Source: Leifsonia sp. ALI-44-B
GTDB lineage: Bacteria; Actinomycetota; Actinomycetes; Actinomycetales; Microbacteriaceae
Assembly: GCF_001984125.1 (NCBI RefSeq)
Contig: NZ_MTQL01000006.1
Coordinates: 372,001 to 436,000 of the forward strand
DNA: 64,000 nucleotides
Reading direction: 5' to 3'
A program made the translations under genes and the position numbers. The notes below the pieces were generated by a model, which worked only from the letters and a program-made list of their open reading frames with translations, did not search any database and was not told the DNA's origin. How positions within the stretch are numbered: the stretch's first letter is position 1; every line of letters starts with the position of its first letter. This document shows, piece after piece, positions 18,374 through 27,563 of this stretch.

Positions 18374-19180
18374 GTGGCCCCCAACAAGAGCACCGATCGA
18401 GTGAGCCGTGAGTCGCGCGAACGCCTGCGCGGCTACGAGGCCCGGCAGACGGTGCACCGGCACAAGATCGCCCGCCGGCGGCGCGACAACTGGATCGCCG
18501 CGATCGCTTTCGTCGTCGTGATCGCCGCGGTCACGGGCGCGCAGATCTTCTACTTCTCCGGCGGCCCGGGCACGCCCGCCGCCACGCCGACGGCCAGCGC
18601 CACGCCGACGCCGACTCCGGGAGAAACTCCCTCCACCACCGAGAACACGGGCGACGTGCCCTCGGCCGACGTCTCGGAGAACCGCACCTGGACCGGCACG
18701 ATGACCATCAACGGCATTCCGCTCGGTATCGACCTCGACGGGGCCGCGGCACCCCAGGCCGTCGCCTCCTTCGTCACCCTGGTACAAAACACGTTCTACG
18801 ACGGCCTCACGTGCCACCGCCTGACGACGGGCGGCGCCGCCGTGCTCCAGTGCGGGGATCCAGAGGGAACGGGCTCCGGCGGACCCGGCTGGTCCTTCGG
18901 ACCCGTCGAGAACGCGCCCGCCGACAACGTCTACCCCGCGGGAACGATCGCCATGGCCCGCCTCGGCGACAACGGTTACAGCAACGGCAGTCAGTTCTTC
19001 ATCGTCTACGAAGACACCACCCTCCCGGCAGATGCAGCGGGCGGCTACACCGTGCTCGGACAGGTGACCTCTGGCCTCGACACGCTCAACACCGACGTCA
19101 CGAGCAAAGGCACGGCGGATGGCTCGGGCGACGGCACCCCGGCAGTGCCCACAACCATCGACTCGATCACCGTTCAATAA
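18374..19180 (+). CDS. ppiB: Membrane-anchored cyclophilin-type peptidyl-prolyl isomerase
   Basis: A 268-residue protein with a basic N-terminus, one membrane segment (IAAIAFVVVIAAVTGAQIFY, residues 41-60), a Pro/Thr linker (TPTASATPTPTPGETPS) and an extracytoplasmic cyclophilin domain (TCHRLTTGGAAVLQCGDPEG, GYSNGSQFFIVYEDT). The usual RVI.FMIQGGD motif is altered, so isomerase activity may be weak. The GTG at 18374 follows GAGGAG. A cyclophilin in this position upstream of rel, on the opposite strand, matches mycobacterial Rv2582/Rv2583c. It likely folds secreted proteins. Confidence 0.9.
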   Translation: MAPNKSTDRVSRESRERLRGYEARQTVHRHKIARRRRDNWIAAIAFVVVIAAVTGAQIFYFSGGPGTPAATPTASATPTPTPGETPSTTENTGDVPSADVSENRTWTGTMTINGIPLGIDLDGAAAPQAVASFVTLVQNTFYDGLTCHRLTTGGAAVLQCGDPEGTGSGGPGWSFGPVENAPADNVYPAGTIAMARLGDNGYSNGSQFFIVYEDTTLPADAAGGYTVLGQVTSGLDTLNTDVTSKGTADGSGDGTPAVPTTIDSITVQ

Positions 19181-19210
19181 CGTCCCGAGTCAATCCCCGC
19201 AAGATCGGCG

Positions 19211-19238
19211 TTCGTGCGGACTGCCGACGTAATAGGCT
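19211..19238 (+). promoter_or_regulatory. Probable promoter of the DUF349 gene
   Basis: TTCGTG at 19211-19216 and TAGGCT at 19233-19238 with a 16-base spacer, ending about 55 bases before the GTG start at 19293. Confidence 0.4.
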
Positions 19239-19292
19239 GGGACCAGTTTCCGGTCGCGCGCCATGCGCGACACCCGCAGCAAGGTGAGGCAC

Positions 19293-20522
19293 GTGTCAAC
19301 TACCGAACAGCAACCGTGGGGCCGCGTCGATGAGACCGGCACCGTATTCGTCCGCGAGGGCGACGAGTGGCGCACCGTGGGGCAATATCCCGACGGAACC
19401 CCCGAAGAGGCCCTGGCCTACTTCGAGCGCAAATTCACCGACCTGGCCGGCCAGGTCACGTTGCTCGAGCAGCGGGTCAAACGCGGCGCTCCCGCGGCTG
19501 ACGTGCAGAAGGCAGCCTCTCGGCTGAGCGCTGCGTTGACCGAACCCAACGCCGTGGGCGACATCGCGGCCCTGCGTGCGCGCGTCGCTGCTCTCGATAC
19601 CACCGTCGAGGCGCTCACCGAGCAGCAGAGCGAAGAGGCGAAGGCCGCGGTTGCCGAGGCACTCGCCTACCGTGAGTCGATCGTCGTCGAGGCCGAATCG
19701 CTCGCCGCCGGCGACCCTGCCAAGACGCAGTGGAAGCAGGCCACCGAGCAGATCACCGAGCTTTTCGCCCGCTGGCAGGCCCACCAGCAAGACGGCCCGA
19801 AGCTGCCGAAGGGTGACGCGAACGAACTGTGGAAGCGGTTCCGCACCGCACGCTCCACCATCGAGGCGAACCGCCGGGCGTTCTTCGCCGAACTCGACAG
19901 CGTCCACCGCGATGCCAAGACCAAGAAGCAGAAGCTGATCGAGCGCGCCGAGGCCCTCGTACCCCAGGGTGCCGATGGCGTGCACGCCTATCGCGGTCTG
20001 CTCGACGAGTGGAAGCTCGCGGGTCGTGCCGGCAAGCGCCACGACGACGCTCTCTGGGCGCGCTTCAAGGCGGCCGGCGACGCGATCTACGGCGCGAAGT
20101 CCGAGGTCGACGCACGCGACAACGTCGAATACCAGGAGAACCTCGACCTGAAGTTGGTCTTGCTGACCGAGGCTGAGCCCATCCTCGAGATCACGGACCG
20201 CGACAAGGCCCGCCAGGCCCTCACCGCCATCCAGCGCCGCTGGGACGAGATCGGTCGCGTGCCCCGCGACCAGGTCAAGCCCGTCGAAGAGCGCCTGCGC
20301 AAGGTCGAACAGCACGTGCGCGGCCTCGACGAGGAGTTCTGGGAGAAGAACAACCCCGAGCGCAAGGCCCGTTCCGAGGGACTCGCCGGCCAGCTGAACG
20401 CGGCCATCGAGAAGCTCGAGGCCGAACTCGAAGAGGCGAAGGCCTCGGGCGACTCGGCAAAGGTCGCCGAAGCCACGGAAGCGCTTGAAGCGCGCAAGGT
20501 GTGGTTGAACGCACTGGGTTAG
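19293..20522 (+). CDS. DUF349 domain-containing protein
   Basis: A 409-residue, almost wholly helical protein with several DUF349 repeats, visible as recurring W..F..A....R and KLIERAEALVPQGADG-type segments (residues 145-370, for example ELWKRFRTARSTIEANRRAFF and ALWARFKAAGDAIYGAKSE). The acidic C-terminal helix (IEKLEAELEEAKASG) is likely coiled coil. The function is unknown. It is usually next to rel in actinobacteria, so a stress role is possible but unproven. The GTG at 19293 was chosen because AGGTGAGG lies just upstream; an ATG at 19263 would add ten residues without a good ribosome site. Confidence 0.9.
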   Translation: MSTTEQQPWGRVDETGTVFVREGDEWRTVGQYPDGTPEEALAYFERKFTDLAGQVTLLEQRVKRGAPAADVQKAASRLSAALTEPNAVGDIAALRARVAALDTTVEALTEQQSEEAKAAVAEALAYRESIVVEAESLAAGDPAKTQWKQATEQITELFARWQAHQQDGPKLPKGDANELWKRFRTARSTIEANRRAFFAELDSVHRDAKTKKQKLIERAEALVPQGADGVHAYRGLLDEWKLAGRAGKRHDDALWARFKAAGDAIYGAKSEVDARDNVEYQENLDLKLVLLTEAEPILEITDRDKARQALTAIQRRWDEIGRVPRDQVKPVEERLRKVEQHVRGLDEEFWEKNNPERKARSEGLAGQLNAAIEKLEAELEEAKASGDSAKVAEATEALEARKVWLNALG

Positions 20523-20564
20523 ATCACTGCGGGTTAGGCCCCGTGGGCTAGCCCCTTCTGCAAC

Positions 20565-20606
20565 GACGAGCTCGCGTCCCGGCATTTGACCGGACGCGAG
20601 TTCGTC
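20565..20606 (+). terminator. Terminator after the DUF349 gene
   Basis: Arms 20565-20579 and 20592-20606 pair over 15 positions (one G-U pair) around a 12-base loop. The stem includes nine perfect pairs, CTCGCGTCC with GGACGCGAG. It starts 42 bases after the stop codon. Confidence 0.8.
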
Positions 20607-20615
20607 CGTTAAGCC

Positions 20616-20731
20616 GTGGTCGCACGTCCCCCTCCGCCGTTGAAGTGGTCGCACGTCCCCCTCCACCGTCGGGGTGGTCGCGTGTCCCTTTCCACCGTCG
20701 AAGTGGTCGCGTGTCCCTCTCCACCGTCGAT
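20616..20731. repeat. Four tandem copies of a 29-bp repeat
   Basis: Copies begin at 20616, 20645, 20674 and 20703, with consensus GTGGTCGC(A/G)(C/T)GTCCC followed by (C/T)(C/T)TCC(A/G)CCGT(C/T)G. The 29-base period is not a multiple of three and no gene covers it. The copies are 3-7 bases apart from each other and directly abut, so this is not a CRISPR array. It lies between a terminator and the AbiEi-like gene. Confidence 0.95.
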
Positions 20732-20801
20732 GGACGGGTGGGTTCTCCACAGAAGCCACGGCGGGGCGCCGACAGCGAGCTCGCTTCGTCACACTGGTGA
20801 C

Positions 20802-21758
20802 ATGGCTTACGCGCTGCCCGCGACTCTCGGACCGGATGTCCTCCCCCGGCCAGAATTGCGGGCGCTCGTGCTCGACGGCGAGTTGTGGCCGCTCGATCGC
20901 ACCTTCCACGCCGTTGACGAGCCCGACCGCCCGGGCTTGCGGGCCGATGCTCTCTTCCGCGCACTCCTCCTCGACCTGTCACGCCGTCGTGGTTCGCAGC
21001 CGCAACGATACGCGAGGAGTCGGATGGCGGCGCCGCCAGCCGAGGCTCCACCGTTCGTTGCCGGCGGCCTCAGCGCGGCATGGGTGCACGGCGCGATCCT
21101 GGCCCCTCCGCGCGTGCACGAGGTGCTCGCGCGAGCCCCCGCGCGCGTTCCCGTCCCACCGCTCGCCGAGGACTGGCTGGTCGCGCAAGCGCACGTTCGC
21201 GAGGACGATGTGTGCCTCAGAGGTGGTTGGCCGGTCCTCACCGAGCTGGCAACGGGCGTGGCCATCGCCAAAACGCTGGTCGGCGCGGGCGACCCGGACG
21301 ACGCGGCACGGAATCACGGACGATCTCATCCGCGGGAGCGAGACGCAGTCGCCATTCGCACGGCTGCGCTCACGGCAATCCTCGTTCTCGCCGGGCTCGA
21401 CACCGTCGACACCTACCTAGCGGGAGCTCGACCGCGACGAGGAACGAGAGCGCACGAGGCGATCACGCTCATCGGGCGCATTCTGAGCAACCTGAGGAGC
21501 GACAACCTCTTCGCCGCCCAACGCGAGGCGGCTCGAGTGGTCGAGCGCGCAGACGAATGCGCAAACGAATGCACCGAGCCCGATGTCAGAGATGACTTCG
21601 TGTCGCCACGACCCGGTGCAGAGAACGTCTCTTACCGGGACGCGACCGAGGCCGCGCCGGACGCCCTCCGAACGGGACTCACAGAACAGAAACGCTCGAC
21701 GCCCTTACACGATCCACGCATGAACGCGCCAGAGGAAGCTCGCGAGAGCACCTTCTGA
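20802..21758 (+). CDS. AbiEi-like (type IV antitoxin family) protein, orphan
   Basis: A 318-residue protein that I recognise only loosely. The N-terminus (DVLPRPELRALVLDGELWPLDRTFHAV) resembles the winged-helix start of AbiEi-type proteins, and GGLSAAWVHGAILAPPRVHEV followed by LRGGWPVLTELATGVAIAKTL resembles their nuclease-like second domain (the 'A..W..G' and 'T..LRTA.D' positions). The last 90 residues are low-complexity and charged. No AbiEii nucleotidyltransferase toxin lies beside it, so this is not a complete toxin-antitoxin pair. The ATG at 20802 has no strong ribosome site. Its end is 25 bases from the end of the convergent rel gene. Confidence 0.55.
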   Translation: MAYALPATLGPDVLPRPELRALVLDGELWPLDRTFHAVDEPDRPGLRADALFRALLLDLSRRRGSQPQRYARSRMAAPPAEAPPFVAGGLSAAWVHGAILAPPRVHEVLARAPARVPVPPLAEDWLVAQAHVREDDVCLRGGWPVLTELATGVAIAKTLVGAGDPDDAARNHGRSHPRERDAVAIRTAALTAILVLAGLDTVDTYLAGARPRRGTRAHEAITLIGRILSNLRSDNLFAAQREAARVVERADECANECTEPDVRDDFVSPRPGAENVSYRDATEAAPDALRTGLTEQKRSTPLHDPRMNAPEEARESTF

Positions 21759-21783
21759 CGCGTTCTCGGGCGCTGAAAAACCC

Positions 21784-24039
21784 CTAGCCCGCGCTCACTC
21801 GGTAGACGTCGTAAACGGCCTCGATGCGTCGCACGGCGTTCAGCACCCGGTCGAGGTGGGTCGTGTCGCCCATTTCGAAGACGAAGCGGCTGAGCGCCAG
21901 ACGGTCGCTATTGGTCGACACCGTGGCCGAGAGGATGTTCACGTGGTACTCGCTGAGCACGCGCGTGACATCGCTCAGCAGGCCCGCCCGATCGAGCGCC
22001 TCGACCTGGATCTGCACGAGGAACACGCTCTTCGAGGACGGCGCCCATTCGACCTCGATCATGCGCTCGGGTTCGTTGAGCAGCGACGCCACGTTGTGGC
22101 AATCCGCCTGGTGCACCGACACACCCGACCCTCGCGTCACGAAGCCGACGATGTCGTCACCCGGCACGGGCGTGCAACACTTCGCCAACTTCACCAGGAT
22201 GTCGGGGGCGCCGCGCACCAGCACGCCGGAATCGCTGTGCGGCACCGGCCGCGTGCGACCGCGCACCGGGAAGTCGATCTCGGTGTTCTCGCTCTCGGCG
22301 TCGCCCTGCAGCAGAGCGGCGACCTTCTCGAGTACCGACTGCGTCGAGATGTGCCCCTCGCCTACGGCTGCATACAGCGCCGACACGTCTTCGTAACGCA
22401 TCTGCGCCGCCACCTCGGCGAACGAATCCTGGTTCATGAGCTTTTGCAGCGGGAGGTTCTGCTTGCGCATGGCGCGGGCGATCGCATCCTTGCCCTGCTC
22501 GATGGCCTCGTCGCGTCGCTCTTTGGTGAACCATTGGCGGATCTTGTTGCGGGCACGGGTGCTGCGCACGAAGTTCAGCCAGTCCTGGCTGGGGCCCGAG
22601 TCGGGGTTCTTCGACGTGAAGACCTCGACGACGTCGCCGCTGTTCAGCTCGGTCTCGAGCGGCACCAGGCGGCCGTTGACCTTCGAGCCCATCGTGCGGT
22701 GGCCTACCTCGGTGTGCACCGCATAGGCGAAGTCGACGGGCGTCGCGCCCGCAGGCAGGCCGATGACCCGACCCTTGGGGGTGAAGACGTAGACCTCTTT
22801 GGCGCCGATCTCGAACCGCAGCGAGTCGAGGAACTCTCCCGGGTCGGCCGTCTCGGCCTGCCAGTCCGAGATGTGGGCGAGCCACGCCATGTCGGTGTCG
22901 TTGGACTTCGACGATATGGAGGGCGTCTTGCCGTTGACCCGCTCTTTGTACTTCCAGTGCGCCGCGACACCGTATTCGGCGTGCTGGTGCATCTCGTGCG
23001 TGCGGATCTGGATCTCGACGGACTTGCCGCCCGGCCCGATGACCGTGGTGTGCAGCGACTGGTACAGATTGAACTTGGGGGTCGCGATGTAGTCCTTGAA
23101 CCGGCCCGGGATCGGCGTCCAGCGCGCGTGAATAGCACCCAGCACGGCGTAGCAGTCGCGCACCGAGTTGACGAGCACGCGGATGCCGACCAGGTCGTAG
23201 ATGTCGTCGAACTCGCGTCCGCGCACCACCATCTTCTGGTAGATCGAGTAGTACTGCTTGGGCCGACCGACGACCTTGCCCCGGATCTTCTGCGATTTGA
23301 GGTCGTCGTTGACCGCGTCGATGACGTGCTGGACGAACTCTTCGCGCTGCGGTGTGCGCTGCCGCACGAGGCTCTCGATCTCGGCGTAGATCTTGGGATA
23401 GAGCACTGCGAACGAGAGGTCTTCGAGTTCCCACTTGATGGTCTGGATGCCGAGTCGGTGCGCGAGCGGCGCATAGATCTCGAGCGTCTCGGTCGCCTTC
23501 TTGCTGGCCTTCTCCGGAGGGACGAAGCCCCACGTGCGAGCGTTGTGCAGGCGGTCGGCGAGCTTGATGATCAGGACGCGGATGTCTTTCGACATCGCCA
23601 CGATCATTTTGCGGACGGTTTCGGCCTGAGCGCTCTCGCCGTATTTGACCTTGTCGAGCTTCGTCACGCCGTCGACCAGCATGGCGACCTCGTCACCGAA
23701 CTCGGCCTGCAGCTCGTCGAGGCCGTAGTCGGTGTCTTCGACGGTGTCGTGCAGCAGCGCGGCGGCGAGGGTCTTGGGGCCGATTCCGAGGTCGGCGAGG
23801 ATCTGGGCGACCGCCAGCGGATGCGTGATGTAGGGCTCGCCGCTCTGGCGCTTCTGCCCGCTGTGCGCGCGGTCCGCCACGGCGTAGGCGCGCTCGAGGA
23901 TCGAGAGGTCGGCCTTCGGGTGATGCAGGCGAGTCGTGCGCACGAGGCGGTCGACGGCACCGGCTGGTTGTGCCTTGGAGAAGATGCGCGGCACGAGGCG
24001 GCGCAGCGATGCGGTGGAGGACTGAACGGCCTCGGACAT
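21784..24039 (-). CDS. rel: Bifunctional (p)ppGpp synthetase/hydrolase
   Basis: Long RSH enzyme that makes and degrades (p)ppGpp in the stringent response. The 751-residue protein has the HD hydrolase domain ([26 protein letters not shown] with His97-Asp98), the synthetase domain ([32 protein letters not shown]), TGS ([23 protein letters not shown]), a conserved Cys region ([16 protein letters not shown]) and a C-terminal ACT domain. Both catalytic halves look intact. The ATG at 24039 follows GGAGGAGCGAAT. It follows secF in the same direction but behind a terminator, so it has its own promoter. Confidence 0.98.
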   Translation of the reverse strand: MSEAVQSSTASLRRLVPRIFSKAQPAGAVDRLVRTTRLHHPKADLSILERAYAVADRAHSGQKRQSGEPYITHPLAVAQILADLGIGPKTLAAALLHDTVEDTDYGLDELQAEFGDEVAMLVDGVTKLDKVKYGESAQAETVRKMIVAMSKDIRVLIIKLADRLHNARTWGFVPPEKASKKATETLEIYAPLAHRLGIQTIKWELEDLSFAVLYPKIYAEIESLVRQRTPQREEFVQHVIDAVNDDLKSQKIRGKVVGRPKQYYSIYQKMVVRGREFDDIYDLVGIRVLVNSVRDCYAVLGAIHARWTPIPGRFKDYIATPKFNLYQSLHTTVIGPGGKSVEIQIRTHEMHQHAEYGVAAHWKYKERVNGKTPSISSKSNDTDMAWLAHISDWQAETADPGEFLDSLRFEIGAKEVYVFTPKGRVIGLPAGATPVDFAYAVHTEVGHRTMGSKVNGRLVPLETELNSGDVVEVFTSKNPDSGPSQDWLNFVRSTRARNKIRQWFTKERRDEAIEQGKDAIARAMRKQNLPLQKLMNQDSFAEVAAQMRYEDVSALYAAVGEGHISTQSVLEKVAALLQGDAESENTEIDFPVRGRTRPVPHSDSGVLVRGAPDILVKLAKCCTPVPGDDIVGFVTRGSGVSVHQADCHNVASLLNEPERMIEVEWAPSSKSVFLVQIQVEALDRAGLLSDVTRVLSEYHVNILSATVSTNSDRLALSRFVFEMGDTTHLDRVLNAVRRIEAVYDVYRVSAG

Positions 24040-24131
24040 ATTCGCTCCTCCTACGGAATGGGCAACGCTCCATTATCTCGCGAGTTCGAAGACCCGAAGA
24101 CCAGCGGGAGGCCCAGCATTCCCCTGTGCGC

Positions 24132-24165
24132 GAAAAGAGGCCGCACCCCGAAGGATGCGGCCTCT
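24132..24165 (-). terminator. Intrinsic terminator after secF
   Basis: Ten-base-pair GC-rich stem (arms 24136-24145 and 24156-24165) with a ten-base loop, followed on the minus strand by TTTTCG. It lies in the 175-base gap between secF and rel and separates the two transcripts. Confidence 0.9.
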
Positions 24166-24214
24166 GCGGCCCCCACGCACCTCCCGGAGGAGAGGCGAAC
24201 GGATGGCCGGCGCG

Positions 24215-25252
24215 TTAGACGGTTTCTGTCGCCGGAACGGCCTCGCCCGAAGCACCTGACACGCTCGAACGGTTCGCCTTCTCGCGAGCAGCCAACACAC
24301 GCGCATCGCGCTTCTTGATGGCCGGCTCGTTCTGACGGAACAGCGCGTAGAGCGGGGCGGCCACGAAGATCGTTGAGTAGGTGGCGACCAGGATGCCGAT
24401 CAGCAGCGACAGCGAGATGTCGCGCAGCGTCTCGGCGCCGAGAACGAAGTCACCGATCACGAGGATGGCGGCGACGGGAAGAGCCGCGACCACCGACGTG
24501 TTGATCGAACGAACGAGCGTCTGGTTGACGGCGAGGTTGACGGATTCGGCGAAGGTGCGAGACGCGTTCTCCCCGTCATCCGTCGTGTTCTCTCGGATCT
24601 TGTCGAACACCACCACCGTGTCGTAGAGCGAGTAGCCCAGGATGGTGAGGAATCCGATCACCGCCGCGGGCGTGATCTCGAAGCCACTGGCCGCGTAGAC
24701 GCCGAGCGTGATGATGAGCACGTCGAGCAGCGCGAGCATGGCGGCCGCGGACATCTTCCAGGTGCGGAAGTAGAGGGCCATGATGACGAACGCGAGCGCG
24801 AGGAACGCGAAGAGTCCGAGCAGAGCCTGGCGCGTGACATCCGCACCCCATGAGGCGCCGATGAACGAGGTGCTGACCTCGGAGGCGTCGACCTTGTAGG
24901 CCGTAGCCAGGGAGTCTTGCACCTCTTTGGTCTCACCGGCGGTCATCTGGTCGGTCTGCACGCGGACCGCGCTGTCACCGACGGTCGTCACGCGGACCAC
25001 GGCGTCGGGCACGACCGACGCGACGGCGTCTTGCGCCACGGTCTGGTCGGTGGTCGACACGTTGGCGATCTGGAACTGCGAACCGCCGCTGAACTCGATG
25101 CCGAAGTTGAAGCCGCCCTTGACGATGGGCACGAGGATCGACAGCACTACGAGCGCGATGGCGACGGTGAACGACACCTTGCGCTTGCCGACGAAGTTGA
25201 TCGACTTCTTACCCGTGTAGAGGTCGTTGCCGAACGTGGTCAAGCTGGCCAT
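24215..25252 (-). CDS. secF: Protein translocase subunit SecF
   Basis: With SecD it uses the proton gradient to pull exported proteins through SecYEG. The 345-residue protein has an N-terminal membrane segment (FTVAIALVVLSILVPIV), the FNFGIEFSGGSQFQI motif and five further C-terminal membrane segments including VIGFLTILGYSLYDTVVVFDKIREN, the family signature. The start at 25252 shares one base with the secD stop (TGATG). The last 40 residues are a charged cytoplasmic tail. Confidence 0.97.
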   Translation of the reverse strand: MASLTTFGNDLYTGKKSINFVGKRKVSFTVAIALVVLSILVPIVKGGFNFGIEFSGGSQFQIANVSTTDQTVAQDAVASVVPDAVVRVTTVGDSAVRVQTDQMTAGETKEVQDSLATAYKVDASEVSTSFIGASWGADVTRQALLGLFAFLALAFVIMALYFRTWKMSAAAMLALLDVLIITLGVYAASGFEITPAAVIGFLTILGYSLYDTVVVFDKIRENTTDDGENASRTFAESVNLAVNQTLVRSINTSVVAALPVAAILVIGDFVLGAETLRDISLSLLIGILVATYSTIFVAAPLYALFRQNEPAIKKRDARVLAAREKANRSSVSGASGEAVPATETV

Positions 25253-27009
25253 CAGGCGTCCTTCTTCTTGCTCGTGGTGGCGCTGTCGGCGGGGCGGGTG
25301 GGCGCGCCGGCCGAAACCGACTCACGCTCCTGCTCGGCCCGCTTGCGTTCGGCGATGGTCTGGCGACGCTCGGCCTCGCGGCTCGACTTGGCGACCTTGG
25401 AACCGGGCACGTCGGTCGGTGTGCGGAACTGCGCGCGGCCGCGGTAAACAGCACCGAGGGCGTTCGGGTCGAGGCCCGACAGCTTGTGTCCGCTCGAGAA
25501 GAACCGCGTCTGCGCGAGCAGCTGCAGCATGGGGTGCGTGAAGAGGATGACGACCAGGATGTCGATGATGGTCGTCAGTCCGAGCGTGAACGCGAAGCCG
25601 CGCACGTTGCCGACCGCCAGGACGTAGAGCACGACGGCGGCGAGCACGTTGACACCCTTGGACGCGTAGATCGTGCGCTTGGCACGACGCCAACCCGCCT
25701 CGACCGCGGATTCGAGCCCGCGGCCATCGCGCAACTCGTCGCGGATGCGCTCGAAGTAGACGATGAACGAGTCGGCCGTGAAGCCGATGGCCACGATCAG
25801 ACCCGCCACACCGGCGAGCGACAGGCGGTAGCCCTCGCTCCACGACAGCAGGGCGATCGAGAGATAGGTCAGGATGCCGGCGACGATCAGCGACGCGATC
25901 GTGACGAAGCCGAGCAATCGGTATTGGAAGAGCGTGTAGATGACGACGAGGATCAGACCGATGAGACCGGCGATGAGGCCGATCGTCAGCTGCGACGAAC
26001 CCAGGGTGGCCGAGATGGTGTCGGATGACTGCACCGTGAAGCTGATGGGCAGTGCGCCGTACTTCAGCTGGTCGGCCAGCGTCTTGGACGTCTCCTGCGT
26101 GAAGCTGCCCGTGATGCTGGGCTTGCCGTCGGTGATCAGACCGTTCATCGACGGGGCGGAGAGCACCTTGCCGTCGAGCACGAACGCGAACTGGTTGAGC
26201 GGCGCCTGTGCGCCGTAGAGGCGCTGGCTGATCTGGGCGAAGACGTCGCTGCCCTTGCCGTCGAGCGTGATGTTGACGGCCCACTGGCCCGTCGATCCGC
26301 CGGACTGCGTGGTCTGCAGACCGTTCGTCGCGTCGGTGATGGCCGAACCGTCGAGCTCGACCGGGCCGAGGATGTACTTGGCAGAGCCGGCGTCATCGCA
26401 CGTGATGAGTGGCTGATCGGCCGGAGCCTGGTCTTCGTCGCTCGGCGGGTTGGCGCAGTCGTACGCCTGGAACTGCGCCTGCAGCGCCGGCGTCACATAA
26501 GCGAGGTCGCTGCCGTTCGTCGGAGCGGCCGTCGGCGTCGACACCAGGCCGGGATCGGGAGACGGGAACGGCGTGGACTGGCCGTCATCCCCCACGAAGG
26601 TGTTGGCCGGCGCACCCGCGACGAGCACCGGACGGAATTCGAGCTTGGCGCTCGACTCGATGCGGTTGCGCGTCTCTTCGTCGGCTTCGCCCGGGATGGA
26701 CACGACGATGTTCTGCCCGCCCTCGGTCGTGACCTCGGCTTCGGAGACACCCGAGGCGTCGACGCGCTGGCGGATGATCGAGACCGCCTGCGTCAACTGC
26801 TCGTTGGTGATCTGCTCACCGCCCTGCAGCTGCGGCGCCAGGATGATCTGCGTTCCACCTTGCAGGTCGAGCGCGAGTTTGGGCATCCACGAGGCGTTCG
26901 ACCAGATGACACCGCTGGCGAGGACGCCAAACAGAACCAGGACGATGACACCCAACCACGAGAGGGAACGCCATGCTTTGCGCACGGGCGTCGATCTGGA
27001 CTTAGCCAA
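25252..27009 (-). CDS. secD: Protein translocase subunit SecD
   Basis: Partner of SecF in late protein export. The 585-residue protein has the first membrane segment, LALDLQGGTQIILAPQ (the D1 motif), a large extracytoplasmic P1 domain and the C-terminal RND-type membrane domain (AGVAGLIVAIGFTADSFIVYFERIRDELRDG). The P1 domain carries a Pro/Ser/Thr-rich insert near residue 145 (PFPSPDPGLVSTPTAAPTN), common in actinobacteria. The cytoplasmic tail is long and charged. The start is TTG at 27009 with only a weak ribosome site, so it may depend on coupling from yajC. Confidence 0.97.
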   Translation of the reverse strand: MAKSRSTPVRKAWRSLSWLGVIVLVLFGVLASGVIWSNASWMPKLALDLQGGTQIILAPQLQGGEQITNEQLTQAVSIIRQRVDASGVSEAEVTTEGGQNIVVSIPGEADEETRNRIESSAKLEFRPVLVAGAPANTFVGDDGQSTPFPSPDPGLVSTPTAAPTNGSDLAYVTPALQAQFQAYDCANPPSDEDQAPADQPLITCDDAGSAKYILGPVELDGSAITDATNGLQTTQSGGSTGQWAVNITLDGKGSDVFAQISQRLYGAQAPLNQFAFVLDGKVLSAPSMNGLITDGKPSITGSFTQETSKTLADQLKYGALPISFTVQSSDTISATLGSSQLTIGLIAGLIGLILVVIYTLFQYRLLGFVTIASLIVAGILTYLSIALLSWSEGYRLSLAGVAGLIVAIGFTADSFIVYFERIRDELRDGRGLESAVEAGWRRAKRTIYASKGVNVLAAVVLYVLAVGNVRGFAFTLGLTTIIDILVVILFTHPMLQLLAQTRFFSSGHKLSGLDPNALGAVYRGRAQFRTPTDVPGSKVAKSSREAERRQTIAERKRAEQERESVSAGAPTRPADSATTSKKKDA

Positions 27010-27031
27010 CGATTTACTCAGCTTTCTTAGG

Positions 27032-27056
27032 CGTCCGGCCCTTGCGGGGCCGGACG
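27032..27056 (-). terminator. Hairpin between yajC and secD
   Basis: Perfect ten-base-pair GC-rich stem (arms 27032-27041 and 27047-27056) with a five-base loop, in the 63-base gap between the yajC stop and the secD start. No U-tract follows. It could be a partial terminator or an RNA-stability element that sets the yajC to secDF ratio. Confidence 0.65.
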
Positions 27057-27072
27057 GGGCAATTCCAGTATG

Positions 27073-27495
27073 TTATTCGTCGATCTTCTTGTTGCGCGAA
27101 TCGTTGGTGGTGCGCTCGGTTCCGTCGACGCGCTCACCGAACTCGGGGTTCTCGGCGTAGGTCGCGTGGTCGGCGTTCAACTCGGGAGCCGCAACGGTCT
27201 CGGTGCTGTCATCGGCGGGCACGACGACCTCGTCGGTGATGACGCGCGCGATGGTCTGACGGTGCACGGTGACGACATTGCCGGGGCTCGTCTCGAGCTG
27301 CACCTTGTTGTCGCCCTCGTCGATGGCGAGGATGGTGCCGTAGAGACCGAAGTTGGTCATCACCTCGGCACCGGGAACAACTTGGGACTGCAGGCTTTCC
27401 ATGTCGCGCTTGCGCTTCTGCCCGTTGCGGAACATGAAGAAGATGAGCACGGCCAGAATGGCGAGCATTCCGATAGTCAGCGGATCAAATGCCAT
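27073..27495 (-). CDS. yajC: Preprotein translocase subunit YajC
   Basis: Small accessory subunit of the SecDF complex. The 140-residue protein has one N-terminal membrane segment (LTIGMLAILAVLIFFMF) followed by RNGQKRKRDMESLQSQVVPGAEVMT, with the conserved G..V.T.GG-like core here as GAEVMTNFGLYGTILAID. The C-terminal 45 residues are an acidic tail longer than in E. coli. The ATG at 27495 follows GAAAGG. It sits between ruvB and secD as is normal in actinobacteria. Confidence 0.95.
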   Translation of the reverse strand: MAFDPLTIGMLAILAVLIFFMFRNGQKRKRDMESLQSQVVPGAEVMTNFGLYGTILAIDEGDNKVQLETSPGNVVTVHRQTIARVITDEVVVPADDSTETVAAPELNADHATYAENPEFGERVDGTERTTNDSRNKKIDE

Positions 27496-27563
27496 GAGAG
27501 ACGAACCTTTCGCGGCGCTTTTGCCGCATGTTTTGGGGTAACCGGCCAGGGGGCCAGCTTGAA

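Noticed and set aside
20616-20731. CRISPR array
   Set aside because: The 29-bp units abut directly with no spacers and there are no cas genes.
20802-21758. Complete type IV toxin-antitoxin system
   Set aside because: There is no AbiEii-type gene on either side; the neighbours are DUF349 and rel.
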